From: Bacteroidales bacterium | Lineage (GTDB): Bacteria; Bacteroidota; Bacteroidia; Bacteroidales; UBA932 | NCBI GenBank assembly: GCA_017561265.1 | Contig: JAFZDJ010000003.1 | Location: 62,001-126,000 of the forward strand | DNA: 64,000 nucleotides | Direction: 5' to 3' | Part shown: one piece after another, positions 53,146-62,834 of the stretch | Layout of the letters: each line of letters opens with the position of its first letter | Position numbering within the stretch: the first letter of the stretch is position 1 | Made by a program: the position numbers and the translations under genes | The notes under the pieces: generated by a model | Database searches by the model: none | What the model saw: only the letters and a program-made list of their open reading frames with translations | What the model was told of the DNA's origin: nothing

Positions 53146-55671
53146 TTATAACGGCATCTGAGGATCGAATTCATATATCGCATGATATGAGCCCTTATCG
53201 TCGAGCCATACCATATATATACGTGAATCCTTGTTCATGTATGTATACTTCTTTGCCTTTAAAGACTGCTCATGTACAGTCACGCCGGAATACTGCAAAG
53301 TGATGAGCTTGTCAGAATCTGTCCATGGATCGCCTGTCATATACTCATAATTGCCCTGGAAAAGCCAGTATTTCACACACTCTGCAGGCATGTCAGCCGT
53401 CAACGTATATGTCGTCTTGTTCCATGTGCCACTAAGAGCGGGCATACCGTAAGTATAATCAGCAGAAGAACTCAGAACATAGTCAACATCAACTCCTGGA
53501 GTAAATTCATATTTATAAAGGTATGAAGAAGTGCCCTCAGCATCAGAAACAACGGCATAGAATGTATAAAGTGCACCTACAGTAAGTCCGGAAATATTAA
53601 GTCTGCCCCCTTCAAGCTTTGAAATCTCAACCTTTGCAGCATTGCCGAACTGTCCAAGAGCCATCATTTCCTGAAGGGCTTCATCTGTAAAGAAAGTGAA
53701 TGTTTCAGCGAAATATGTAATATATTCAGGATTACCTGTGAATGAAAGGGTCAGGGTTACATCACCGAAACCATGCTGGATATCAGTCACAGAAACTGAA
53801 AGTTTGTCTGAATATTCAAGCTCCTTTATCTTCACATCCTGTCTGAGAACCTCGCCATAGCGTCCGTCTTCCGTAACAGAGACAGACAGCAGACATACTT
53901 CAGACTTTGAATCGAAGTTTCCGGTAGTCACGGTATTGACCTCGCTTCCTTTAGAGTAGTTATTGCTTCTGATGATATTGTTCACCAGCTCAGCCTCATT
54001 ATCCGGAATGATGGAAGTACGATAGATTGCAGAATAAGTCTTATATGCACCTGGAGCTGGAGTGACATTGGCTGTAAAGCCGGAGATAGTAATCTCAGTC
54101 ACCTCTGCCTCAGGAGCAGGGATTGAAGCATCCTTGGTTATACCCGGTGTTGTGAATGTCATAGTGATGAAATCCTTCGCAGTATATTTCTTATTCGCAG
54201 AGACAGGGAGCATCCAGACAAGATATTCTGTCGAAGGAAGGAGATCCTCAACCTCGGTATTATCCGGAAATGCACTGGCCGGACCGTCATATCTCATCAC
54301 ACTGCATGGCTGAAGTCCGTCATACTGGAGAGACTCAAGAAGGTTTTCCAATCCATATCCCTCCCATGCTCCACGCTCAAAGAATCCGCCATAATAAGAC
54401 TCCACATCATAAAACGAAGCGTTCAGATGAGCATAGTCATATCTGATATCAGAAAATGCCCATGACATACCGCTGAAGCCGAACTGGATGGTCTGAAGAT
54501 CGCTTTCTTCATATTCCATGTTACCCTGAGCAACCTGAGCTGCAGGAAGGTATGGAACCGCAAATATGATATAATTCTCATCCTTTACGACTTCTGCAAG
54601 ATCTGAAACGACATATGATGCATTTCCGGAATAAGGAGTATTCTGATATCCTTCGGAATTAAGCCATGCAACAGCAGCCTCCGGGGTGAATTCAGACTCC
54701 TTCCATACTGAAAGGAGATATCCGTTGAAGTCTTCACCTGTGTGCTCAGACATTGTCACGACAACTGCATCATTATTGAGAGAAAGAGAGAACGGATGCT
54801 CATAAGTCACTGTTACATAAAGAATTTCAGGCTGAGCACCACCTTCGAACAAAGCAAGAACCTTTACGATTCCTTCCTTTGCAGCAAGTGCGAAGTCCTT
54901 TGGAGAAGTAACATGAAGATATGAATCATCCATTTCCACCTTCCAGCCTTCCGGCTTCTCTGTAATAGTGTATGACTTCACATTGTTCATCGTCACGGCA
55001 ACAGACTTGGTCATTGATGTCCTGGAGAACCAAAGTTCGCTTGTCTCAACAGAGAATTCCGCATCACCGACCACAGCAACCTTTATTACAGTTCCATCAG
55101 CAAGAGTCAGCACAAGAAGGTCACCTTCCATCTCGACATTCTTGAAGAATACTGCAGATGCATCATCTCCGGCCTCATCCTTGAACACTCCGGTAGCGAT
55201 CCAAGTACTTCCTCCGTCAACTGTAATCATCCACTCACCGCTGTCTGAAATCTTCAGATCCGGAGTAACTGATACAGGTACTTTCTTACCGTCAACAAGA
55301 AGGAACTCGGACTTTCCGTCCTTGCACAAAGCCCAGTAATATTTACCGTCCGCATCCTTGACTACGGTTACAAGCGAATATCCGGACACGGTCTGATCGA
55401 TGACGATTTTTCTTCCGTCAAGAAGAGTGATAGTAACCTTTCCGGTCTCCGTGTTGAAATCACATGACTTTATGCTCTCCCAGGTAACGACGGACTGGAG
55501 CGCAGCCACATTCTCGGCAACCTGCTTCTCAAGAGCTGCAACCTTCTCCTGAAGTTCCTTTATGCTGTCCCAGATCTCTGTATCATCGTATTGATCGCAG
55601 GAAACTGCCGCTGCTGTGCAGCACAACGCCAGGATAGATACCTTGGCGAAAAAGCTATTGAACCATTTCAT
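53146..55671 (-). CDS. large modular surface lipoprotein with DUF4988-like N-terminus
   Basis: An 841-residue lipoprotein (lipobox AVSC, Cys25). The start is set at 55671, where the signal peptide begins. A short coiled coil (IKELQEKVAALEKQV) leads into a DUF4988-like region (about 55-200, with LLDGRKIVIDQTVSGYSLVTV and GEWMITVDGGSTW). Then a BACON-like module and several fibronectin-like modules follow, each marked by a L..STEY or L..GALYTFYAVVSD strand. It ends the surface cluster, 16 bases after the previous gene. Ligand binding at the cell surface is inferred. Confidence 0.78.
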   Translation of the reverse strand: MKWFNSFFAKVSILALCCTAAAVSCDQYDDTEIWDSIKELQEKVAALEKQVAENVAALQSVVTWESIKSCDFNTETGKVTITLLDGRKIVIDQTVSGYSLVTVVKDADGKYYWALCKDGKSEFLLVDGKKVPVSVTPDLKISDSGEWMITVDGGSTWIATGVFKDEAGDDASAVFFKNVEMEGDLLVLTLADGTVIKVAVVGDAEFSVETSELWFSRTSMTKSVAVTMNNVKSYTITEKPEGWKVEMDDSYLHVTSPKDFALAAKEGIVKVLALFEGGAQPEILYVTVTYEHPFSLSLNNDAVVVTMSEHTGEDFNGYLLSVWKESEFTPEAAVAWLNSEGYQNTPYSGNASYVVSDLAEVVKDENYIIFAVPYLPAAQVAQGNMEYEESDLQTIQFGFSGMSWAFSDIRYDYAHLNASFYDVESYYGGFFERGAWEGYGLENLLESLQYDGLQPCSVMRYDGPASAFPDNTEVEDLLPSTEYLVWMLPVSANKKYTAKDFITMTFTTPGITKDASIPAPEAEVTEITISGFTANVTPAPGAYKTYSAIYRTSIIPDNEAELVNNIIRSNNYSKGSEVNTVTTGNFDSKSEVCLLSVSVTEDGRYGEVLRQDVKIKELEYSDKLSVSVTDIQHGFGDVTLTLSFTGNPEYITYFAETFTFFTDEALQEMMALGQFGNAAKVEISKLEGGRLNISGLTVGALYTFYAVVSDAEGTSSYLYKYEFTPGVDVDYVLSSSADYTYGMPALSGTWNKTTYTLTADMPAECVKYWLFQGNYEYMTGDPWTDSDKLITLQYSGVTVHEQSLKAKKYTYMNKDSRIYMVWLDDKGSYHAIYEFDPQMPL

Positions 55672-55687
55672 ATGCTCTAAGTTTAAA

Positions 55688-57853
55688 TTATTCTGCAGGA
55701 GGAGTTCTGAAATCCGAGAGATCCATGAACTCTCCATTATAATAGATCTTGCTTGCCAACGGGCTGTATACATCTTCGCCGTTTTCCTCTCCTACTGCAA
55801 TTGCTGCTATGAGTACCGGAAGAGAAGAATTCTTTTCTGTTGTCGCCGAAATTGTCACGGACTCAGAATATGACTGAAGTCCATACTCCATGAGATTTCT
55901 CTCCCATGAAGCCACATAAGTCGCATAGTCACGTCTGCTGGTGTTGACCAGATCATTCAACGCACAATTTGAATACAGATCAGCTGTTGAAGATGTCACT
56001 GCGAAATATTTGAATGACTTGGCATCCTCGTTAGCCTTGATCACTCCGACAATCGCTCCAGTCTCATCATCATATCGAAGTTCCTCGAAAGCGACCTCCG
56101 GATCTGGTCCCGGATTTGGCTCAGTCGTAGTCACATGAACGAACTTGACAGGACCGACGACACCATTGATATCTTCTGCACAATATGCAAACACATATGT
56201 AACACCTGACTCATATCCATACATGGCAAGCTCATCATGTCCATATGGCTCAGCCTCCCACATGTTCACCACAGGAACCGGACCGACAGCAGGGCTCTCT
56301 ACAAATGTATCAAAGAAGAATTCCATCCACTTGTCACGGTCGTTGGCATCGTTGATATAATGAGGAGGACGTACCATATCATCATCTTCATCCGTATCCG
56401 GATTATCCTCTATATATGGCCACACCATCTGGAAGCGGTAACATGCGGTCTTGTCGTAATTATAATCGAAATTATAATTGAATCCCCATCTGGTGATGTC
56501 TGTGAATGTCATTGTCACCTCAGCTTCGCAAGCATCTGGATTGTCTCTGACAAGAGCCTTGGTAGTGAACGGCTCTGAAAAACAAAGCTCAGAAAGCTCA
56601 CCGAAATAGTTTGTCGCCACATAGGCCAATGCATATGTTGTCTCAGGCTGGAGTTCTACAACTCGCTCATCATGAGTAGTGCTGGAATCTCCTGTAAGGA
56701 TTCCCAGTTCCTTATTGAATCCGAACTTGTTGTTCTTCACTCCCCATCCCTCCATTGCGATATTCCTGGCCAGAGCCTCCTTATCATCCTCAGACATAGC
56801 CTTGAGCTGCTCGATCTCGTCAGCAGTGTAAAGACGGAAGAAGCATGATATGCATGTCTTTTCCATGGTGACGTCAAGGAATGCCAACGTTGCACTGATA
56901 CGTCTTCCTGCACTGATATGTGCAACAGGAGCAAATTCTCCTTCCGGAACCTCCATGAGCGTGAAGTCCTTTCTTGCAATCACTGACGAAGGAGTTCCGT
57001 TAGCATCCATAGCGACAGCTACGGCCGTATTCTCACGCACAACATTTTCCGTCACATCGAATGTCCTCTTGATTGCAAGATTAGCTTCATCTGCAGCATC
57101 GAGATTTACAGCTATGGTACGGCAGAAATCACGCATGAGCCTGTCACCGAAAAGATCGATATATCCGCCCATCTCATCTGTGGTCCAGATCCAATGCACA
57201 AACTGCTTGCAGTCTTCATTAGGTTCATAACGGACAATAAAGGCACGGAATCCCACTTCTGCCTCAATCTCTATCGCAGGATTTCCTACTATCGGCTGTG
57301 CCGCTGTCGTGAAACTGCAGATGCTCAAAGATGCAGGATTGGATGCATCCTTATCATAACATCCGAGAACAATGATATAATATTCACAATCAGGGACAAG
57401 CATGGCCGTAGCATATTCGGTATTCACCCAATCGAACTCCTTGCAGTCATAATCATCCATATGATCGCTGAAGACATAACTTGCAGCTGAGCCATCGGTC
57501 ATAAGCTTGATAAGAGCATCTTCGCAGGCATCTGCAGGCTCGTCGACACAACCCTCATTCAACAGATAGTTATACAACAATGCCTTAGGATAAACAAGAA
57601 GCCTGTAGGATGCCACACTTGCTTCAGGCACAAGCTCGAACACCACATTGTCTTCCTTGATCGAAGTGACTTCAATGGAAACACCATTATCCGAAGCATC
57701 AAAACGGTTCTCGGTATATTTTATCGGGAACTCATAATACTCGCTCTCAACAACAGGTTCTTCCTCCTGCTGCTGGCCCTCACGTTCGCATGCAGACCAC
57801 GCGATCAGGGCAGAAGCCATGCACAAAAATTGAAAAATCTTTTTCATATCCAT
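55688..57853 (-). CDS. modular surface lipoprotein with fibronectin-like domains
   Basis: A 721-residue lipoprotein (lipobox WSAC, Cys22) with an acidic EEEP-type linker after the Cys. It holds about five beta-sandwich modules with the recurrent pattern L.P.TTYALAYVATNYFG or YESGVTYVFAYCAEDINGV, like the neighbouring large lipoproteins. The ATG at 57847 (two codons in) is an alternative start. It begins 3 bases after the Omp28-like gene. I recognise no enzyme motif; family assignment beyond the fibronectin-like fold is not possible. Confidence 0.75.
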   Translation of the reverse strand: MDMKKIFQFLCMASALIAWSACEREGQQQEEEPVVESEYYEFPIKYTENRFDASDNGVSIEVTSIKEDNVVFELVPEASVASYRLLVYPKALLYNYLLNEGCVDEPADACEDALIKLMTDGSAASYVFSDHMDDYDCKEFDWVNTEYATAMLVPDCEYYIIVLGCYDKDASNPASLSICSFTTAAQPIVGNPAIEIEAEVGFRAFIVRYEPNEDCKQFVHWIWTTDEMGGYIDLFGDRLMRDFCRTIAVNLDAADEANLAIKRTFDVTENVVRENTAVAVAMDANGTPSSVIARKDFTLMEVPEGEFAPVAHISAGRRISATLAFLDVTMEKTCISCFFRLYTADEIEQLKAMSEDDKEALARNIAMEGWGVKNNKFGFNKELGILTGDSSTTHDERVVELQPETTYALAYVATNYFGELSELCFSEPFTTKALVRDNPDACEAEVTMTFTDITRWGFNYNFDYNYDKTACYRFQMVWPYIEDNPDTDEDDDMVRPPHYINDANDRDKWMEFFFDTFVESPAVGPVPVVNMWEAEPYGHDELAMYGYESGVTYVFAYCAEDINGVVGPVKFVHVTTTEPNPGPDPEVAFEELRYDDETGAIVGVIKANEDAKSFKYFAVTSSTADLYSNCALNDLVNTSRRDYATYVASWERNLMEYGLQSYSESVTISATTEKNSSLPVLIAAIAVGEENGEDVYSPLASKIYYNGEFMDLSDFRTPPAE

Positions 57854-57856
57854 AGT

Positions 57857-58894
57857 TTAATTTACATATCCATATTCCATACGTCCGCCGTCGACGGCAC
57901 ATATTGCCATATTGTTCACATGTCCGTCCGCATCAATTGCTAGAACTGCAACGGAAAGGTCTTCGATCTTCCACTGCGCATCAGGAGTGAAAGTGAATGA
58001 CCTGACAGCTTCCTTTCCCACAGCCACATTACCCAGATCATCACCTCTTACACTGGATGAAAGCATCGAGCGCACAACATGACGGTGCATATATTCCTTA
58101 TCGACAGAACCATCAGCCTGAGCCTGCTCGCCGATGATCCTATCCTCAATGACATAGGCGGCAAGCCTGTATTCCATATCCTTCTCGGAATAGACCTTAG
58201 CCTCGACATTCACCTTTCCGCTCGCCTGGTCGAATACAGAAGAAACCGATACTGAGCTGTGCAGTTCATCTTCATATAACGAAGTTTCGATGGCATCTCC
58301 GCATCCGCCTCCATTCAGAATACCTGCATCACGCATATCCACTATATAAGCAGGATATCCTCCGCAGTTGAACATATTCTGAAGATCCTGCTCGACTGGA
58401 AGAGCATAAGGATCGTCATTATGGAAAGCCAGAGCAAATGCCTTGTCCTTGTATGTCCTGCTTATGAGGAAATTCAAGGTTGTAGCGCCTTCCGGACACT
58501 GAGCGCACCATGTGCCGGTAAACTCCATCACGCATACGCGACGCTGGAAGCGGGATATCACCTTAACCTCGACATCCTGAGAAACAGCATCTTCATAGAA
58601 AGCCCTGAAGACATATGTTCCTATAGCTTCTGATGAAAACTTCCCGCCATTGACCGATGCATTGCCGGAAATGCACTTTATTGAAGCGTCCCCAGTCACA
58701 TCTTCATCTCCGTAACAAACGGAAAAAGTCACCTCAGACACCCCATCTGCTGTTATTTCCGTCACATCTGCGGTCAGGGTAAGATCCTTGATCTCATCCT
58801 CGACATCTACATTGCCGGAGCAACCCCAAAAGAGAGCTGCAGAAGCAAGCATCGCAATACCCCTGCATATCAAATTCGTTTTATTCATTTTCAT
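57857..58894 (-). CDS. Omp28-like lipoprotein with thioredoxin-type CxxC (copy 3)
   Basis: A 345-residue lipoprotein (lipobox FWGC). An N-terminal Ig-like module (LTLTADVTEITADGVSEVTFSV) precedes an Omp28/thioredoxin-like domain with the pair FTGTWCAQCPEG. A C-terminal beta module closes it. The CxxC suggests a redox role or thiol-dependent assembly. The start at 58894 overlaps the previous stop by 14 bases (58888 gives 8), so translation is coupled. It is similar in layout to the two copies upstream. Confidence 0.82.
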   Translation of the reverse strand: MKMNKTNLICRGIAMLASAALFWGCSGNVDVEDEIKDLTLTADVTEITADGVSEVTFSVCYGDEDVTGDASIKCISGNASVNGGKFSSEAIGTYVFRAFYEDAVSQDVEVKVISRFQRRVCVMEFTGTWCAQCPEGATTLNFLISRTYKDKAFALAFHNDDPYALPVEQDLQNMFNCGGYPAYIVDMRDAGILNGGGCGDAIETSLYEDELHSSVSVSSVFDQASGKVNVEAKVYSEKDMEYRLAAYVIEDRIIGEQAQADGSVDKEYMHRHVVRSMLSSSVRGDDLGNVAVGKEAVRSFTFTPDAQWKIEDLSVAVLAIDADGHVNNMAICAVDGGRMEYGYVN

Positions 58895-60029
58895 AAAGAT
58901 AATCTGACGAACCTCCCAACGGACATTCGTTCGCATTATTACTGTAATAGGTCTCGCCTCCGTCAGATGAGCATAGCATTGCCGCCACTACACGGATTTT
59001 CGAAGAATCCCAACCCTCATCAAGGGTAACGGAACGCTCGACAAGATACTCCTTGCCCGGCTCCAGAAGTGTTCCTTTCTCTATCTTCACACCGAGTACA
59101 TTGTCGGAACATACATGGCGAAGAACATTATTGTGGACATAGTTTCCTGTATCATCGCCCATCTGCGGATACTCCACGCCATCCTCCACAAGGAATATAT
59201 GATATCTGTAATCTGCAGATACATCTGACTTGAATTCTGCCTTTATCTGCACTTTGCGTGATGACTCATCATATGAAGTTTCAAGGGATACACCGCATAC
59301 AGGAGGATAGAGTTCCGACTCCAGCTGAAGCTCCGACTCGATCTTTGCATATTCATTGATGATATGCTGGGAACTCTTCCTGAAATTGAATGCGAACATA
59401 GGAAGACCTATGCTGTAATCGTTCCTGTCGGAAACCTTCCTGTAAAACTTCTCATTGATTGAAAGCGTCATCGGATCAGCCACATCATAATCCATATGGA
59501 AGGCTATCGGAATGATCCTGTCCGGATGATTCTGCTGAATGTTCCTTATCGCTTCTGACAGAATCGGACAGTTGACACATCCTGTGGAAGTGAACTGCAT
59601 GGCTATCATCTTCTGGCGGTAACCGGACGAGAGCTGTCCTCCAGACCTTTCAGCCGTAACTTTCACGGCATTGTCCGAACGATGTACCCCGCCGTAGTCA
59701 TAAGCAGCGGTGAACACATATTCCCCAGGCTGAGTTGCAGTAAAGACATTTACTCCTTCTGCGAGATCGGTCTTCCTTCCGTCCTTTTCCACAGAAATCG
59801 TCATTCCGGGCATCTCCGACACATCAGAAGACCCGAAGGCTACAGTAAAGGTGACCTTGTCAGCACCGTCAGCTGCAATCCTCTCCTTGTCAGCAAATAT
59901 TCTGAGCACCCCTTCCGGCACATCATAATCATGCTCCGGAGTCTTCTCATCTGCATTTCCGGAACATGCCATCATGGCCACAAACGCTGAAAAAGCGACA
60001 AATATTCTATTCAGATATTTCATACACAT
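58881..60029 (-). CDS. Omp28-like lipoprotein with CxxC (copy 2)
   Basis: A 382-residue lipoprotein (lipobox MMAC). The layout matches its neighbours: Ig-like module (LRIFADKERIAADGADKVTFTV), thioredoxin-like domain with FTSTGCVNCPIL, and a C-terminal beta module. It differs in having Gly where thioredoxin-like CxxC motifs usually have Trp. The ATG overlaps the upstream stop by one base (TGATG). The second Met (60023) is an alternative start. Confidence 0.82.
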   Translation of the reverse strand: MCMKYLNRIFVAFSAFVAMMACSGNADEKTPEHDYDVPEGVLRIFADKERIAADGADKVTFTVAFGSSDVSEMPGMTISVEKDGRKTDLAEGVNVFTATQPGEYVFTAAYDYGGVHRSDNAVKVTAERSGGQLSSGYRQKMIAMQFTSTGCVNCPILSEAIRNIQQNHPDRIIPIAFHMDYDVADPMTLSINEKFYRKVSDRNDYSIGLPMFAFNFRKSSQHIINEYAKIESELQLESELYPPVCGVSLETSYDESSRKVQIKAEFKSDVSADYRYHIFLVEDGVEYPQMGDDTGNYVHNNVLRHVCSDNVLGVKIEKGTLLEPGKEYLVERSVTLDEGWDSSKIRVVAAMLCSSDGGETYYSNNANECPLGGSSDYLYENE

Positions 60030-61108
60030 CAGTTGCCTCTATATTCGGCTACACCTTCGCCGACCTTGAATGTCACAGCATTGTCGATCACGACCTTATC
60101 CCCATATTTCGCCAAAGTGAACAGAACAATTCTGCAATCTTTTGCCTCATCGGAAGAAAGAATGTCATTCGTCCATTCTCTTGTAACAGTCTTCTCGGCA
60201 TCAGCATCTAGCGTAAATGATCCGTCAGAGGACATTCCGTAGTAATTGCCGGAAATCGAAAGAACGACATCGTTATAGACTGTCTCATATGCTTCGGAAG
60301 AAGCAGGGATACAATTATCCTTGAGAACAGCCATTCCCAGATCGAATGTACCTTTGGATGAGGCAGTTACCGAAGCATCGACTTTAAGAGTATTGCCTGA
60401 AACCGAAGAAGATGCCTTGATTGCAGTCTGAGCAGGATACTCGACAAGCTGCTTCTCCACAAGAGCCTGAATATCATTGACAGCCCTGTCTCCCGAACCC
60501 TCGGCAAGTGAATATCGACAATATGGAAAACCCTGGTACTGGTAGACATCGCCTGCATATTTTTCAAGAGCATCAATGGCGAATTCGTCATTGTAATGCA
60601 TTTCCATGACTATGCTATGGTTCTTGGTGTATTCATTGACATTGGAAAGAGCCTCTGTCATATCCGGACAATATGCACACCAGGTAGCGGTAAAGCGATA
60701 AATCACCACATTCTTATGGAACTTTTCATATGACGAACGGTTCTTCGATGTGACCTTCACCTCGTTTGAGCATGCCTTTCCGTCATACATCGCGCTGATG
60801 GTATATGTCCCGTCCTTGATTGATGTGAAGACGTTCGGCCTGTCCATCATCAGACCTGACTGCCACACATTCGTTTCCTTTATATTGAAGGATGTCTTCC
60901 TGATATGTTCCGGATCGGTCAGAACCTTTCCCTCCGCATCGGTTATAGTAAGAACTGCTTCATCCTTACCATCAGACTCGATCACGTCCTTGTCGACAGA
61001 AAGAGTGAATGGAGCTATCGGATCTTCTGATTTTCCTTCATCCGGATCTATATTGCCGGAGCATGAAGCAATTGCCATTAAAGGCAGAATGAATCTAAAT
61101 AATTTCAT
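60029..61108 (-). CDS. Omp28-like lipoprotein with thioredoxin-type CxxC (copy 1)
   Basis: A 359-residue lipoprotein (lipobox IASC, Cys16). An Ig-like module (FTLSVDKDVIESDGKDEAVLTI) leads into a thioredoxin-like domain with FTATWCAYCPDM, then a beta module that closes the protein. The Omp28 family of Porphyromonas and relatives has the same order. It starts 9 bases after the DUF6029 barrel gene. Of the three copies this one most closely keeps the classic WCxxC. Its substrate or partner is unknown. Confidence 0.83.
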   Translation of the reverse strand: MKLFRFILPLMAIASCSGNIDPDEGKSEDPIAPFTLSVDKDVIESDGKDEAVLTITDAEGKVLTDPEHIRKTSFNIKETNVWQSGLMMDRPNVFTSIKDGTYTISAMYDGKACSNEVKVTSKNRSSYEKFHKNVVIYRFTATWCAYCPDMTEALSNVNEYTKNHSIVMEMHYNDEFAIDALEKYAGDVYQYQGFPYCRYSLAEGSGDRAVNDIQALVEKQLVEYPAQTAIKASSSVSGNTLKVDASVTASSKGTFDLGMAVLKDNCIPASSEAYETVYNDVVLSISGNYYGMSSDGSFTLDADAEKTVTREWTNDILSSDEAKDCRIVLFTLAKYGDKVVIDNAVTFKVGEGVAEYRGN

Positions 61109-61117
61109 AATAATAGT

Positions 61118-62758
61118 TTAGAATGACATCATCACTGAAAGATTGGCTCCGGTGTATGCCGGAATCTGACGGCAGACTCCGCCCGAGCAGAGGAGTCCCT
61201 CTCTGAAACGTCCATAGTTCAAAGCAACTCTTGTCCTCGACTTGGTATAGCTCACACCACCGTTATAATAATGAACCTTCGTCATGCCGTGATTGTACAT
61301 ATCGCTTACATATAAACTCCAGTGAGGAGCAAAGCTTACTTCAAGCATTGCTGCCATCCAGTCCTTGTTATCCTCCTGGGTCACAAGATACTGCAGTTCG
61401 AGACGGGTAGAGAAAGAACTGCTGAACTTGTAAAGCATATCGGCCACAAAGATATTCGAAAGCCATGTGGTCTTGTTTGCTCCGTACTTAGGACTGTACT
61501 CCTGCATCGACCAAAGCAGAGTAGACTTGAACTTCTTTGTCCACTGTCTCTCGATGTCCACGCTGAGATCACGGAAAAGCATGTTTCCAGCCTTGAATGT
61601 TCCCTCCTGCGCTATGGTATGGTAGGTCGAGAAGTTGGCATGCACCCTCATTCCACGTTTTCCGCCAAGTACCGTTCCACGCCTGAAATTATAGAATACA
61701 TCCAGCTGACCTCCGATCTCACCGCTGTTGGTGAATCTTGACGAAATCTCACCGGTTCTTGCACCATACGGATGCAAGGTCGCCAGCATATATGTATACT
61801 GCGTACACATGGCAGGCACATAGTTGAGCATATTCACAGTCGAATTAGACTCTGTAAGCACCTTGGAATCCATCCATTCCAGACGACGCAGAGACATATT
61901 CACACCAAGCCCATGACCATTATATCCTGTCTCTATGAGCTGGGCGTTTCCACGCTTACGGTGGTACATCTGTCCCTCGCCTGAATAAGATGTGTTATAG
62001 TAGTATTTCTGACCGGCGTCGACATACTCAGCCTTGAGATAGAAGCCGTTGGTCTCGAGATTTGTCCTTGCCGACCAGCCTACGGTATTAGGGCTACATC
62101 CGTCCAGGACTCTTTTGTCATCCAACGCTTCGTAACGATCCAGCACAGATCCCTCAAGCGCCCAGTAGATATTCTGCCATCCGGCAAGATTCGATACGGC
62201 AAAGCTTGCATCTGCTCCCTTCACCTGCGTCTGGCTGAACTTCATTCCGAAGCGCGGCATACCCCAGAGGGCCTTGACAGCCACAATATCCTTGTATGAA
62301 TATGTGACACGCGCACCCATAATGGCATTATTCAGACCAAGGGCACGGTCTTCCCAGCTACGGAAAAGGAGTCCGCTTCCGAACTGCTCATAGAACGATC
62401 CGGCTGTAACGGAGAAATCATCATCAGCCCATTTCACATAATAGTTCGTCAGAGCAGCACCTTTCAGATCTGACGGATAGCCGACAAGAACAGGAGCGTA
62501 TGCCTCGAGCTGCAGTCCGGCTGAAAAATTGTCATTATAATAATCCAGCTTCAGATAATTGTTGGAACCGGACTTACCGTCAGGAACAACAGCTGAAGTC
62601 TTGCCATCCTCCTTATAGTAATTGGTATTGGTCTCAAAACTACCTGATAGATAACCTTTTGAAAGAACATCCTTTTCATCTGACCTTTCGTCTGCGTATA
62701 CATTGAATACAGAGCATAACATCGCCAGAGCAAGGATTGAGCAGCAGGACAGTTTCAT
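61118..62758 (-). CDS. DUF6029-like outer-membrane barrel
   Basis: A 546-residue protein with a signal peptide ending NVYA. The mature part begins LSKGYLSGSFETNTNYYKED and continues as alternating strands with SFYEQFGSGLLFRSWEDRALGLNNAIMGARV, typical of the DUF6029 family, ending in VMMSF. The ATG at 62758 is chosen over a TTG three codons upstream. It is the first gene of the Omp28 cluster, after a hairpin. The function of the family is not known; the barrel could be the partner that exports or anchors the lipoproteins. Confidence 0.83.
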   Translation of the reverse strand: MKLSCCSILALAMLCSVFNVYADERSDEKDVLSKGYLSGSFETNTNYYKEDGKTSAVVPDGKSGSNNYLKLDYYNDNFSAGLQLEAYAPVLVGYPSDLKGAALTNYYVKWADDDFSVTAGSFYEQFGSGLLFRSWEDRALGLNNAIMGARVTYSYKDIVAVKALWGMPRFGMKFSQTQVKGADASFAVSNLAGWQNIYWALEGSVLDRYEALDDKRVLDGCSPNTVGWSARTNLETNGFYLKAEYVDAGQKYYYNTSYSGEGQMYHRKRGNAQLIETGYNGHGLGVNMSLRRLEWMDSKVLTESNSTVNMLNYVPAMCTQYTYMLATLHPYGARTGEISSRFTNSGEIGGQLDVFYNFRRGTVLGGKRGMRVHANFSTYHTIAQEGTFKAGNMLFRDLSVDIERQWTKKFKSTLLWSMQEYSPKYGANKTTWLSNIFVADMLYKFSSSFSTRLELQYLVTQEDNKDWMAAMLEVSFAPHWSLYVSDMYNHGMTKVHYYNGGVSYTKSRTRVALNYGRFREGLLCSGGVCRQIPAYTGANLSVMMSF

Positions 62759-62780
62759 AAAAAGCAAATCTTATATAAAC

Positions 62781-62817
62781 TCAGATAAGGCCGACTGATA
62801 TTAGCGGCCTTATCTGA
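62781..62817 (-). terminator. hairpin between the partial lipoprotein and DUF6029 genes
   Basis: Perfect 13-base stem TCAGATAAGGCCG/CGGCCTTATCTGA with an 11-base loop, no T-run. It lies 17 bases past the stop of the partial gene and 22 bases before the DUF6029 start, so it may end or attenuate the upstream transcript. Confidence 0.6.
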
Positions 62818-62834
62818 ACATCTAGAAATCGTTA

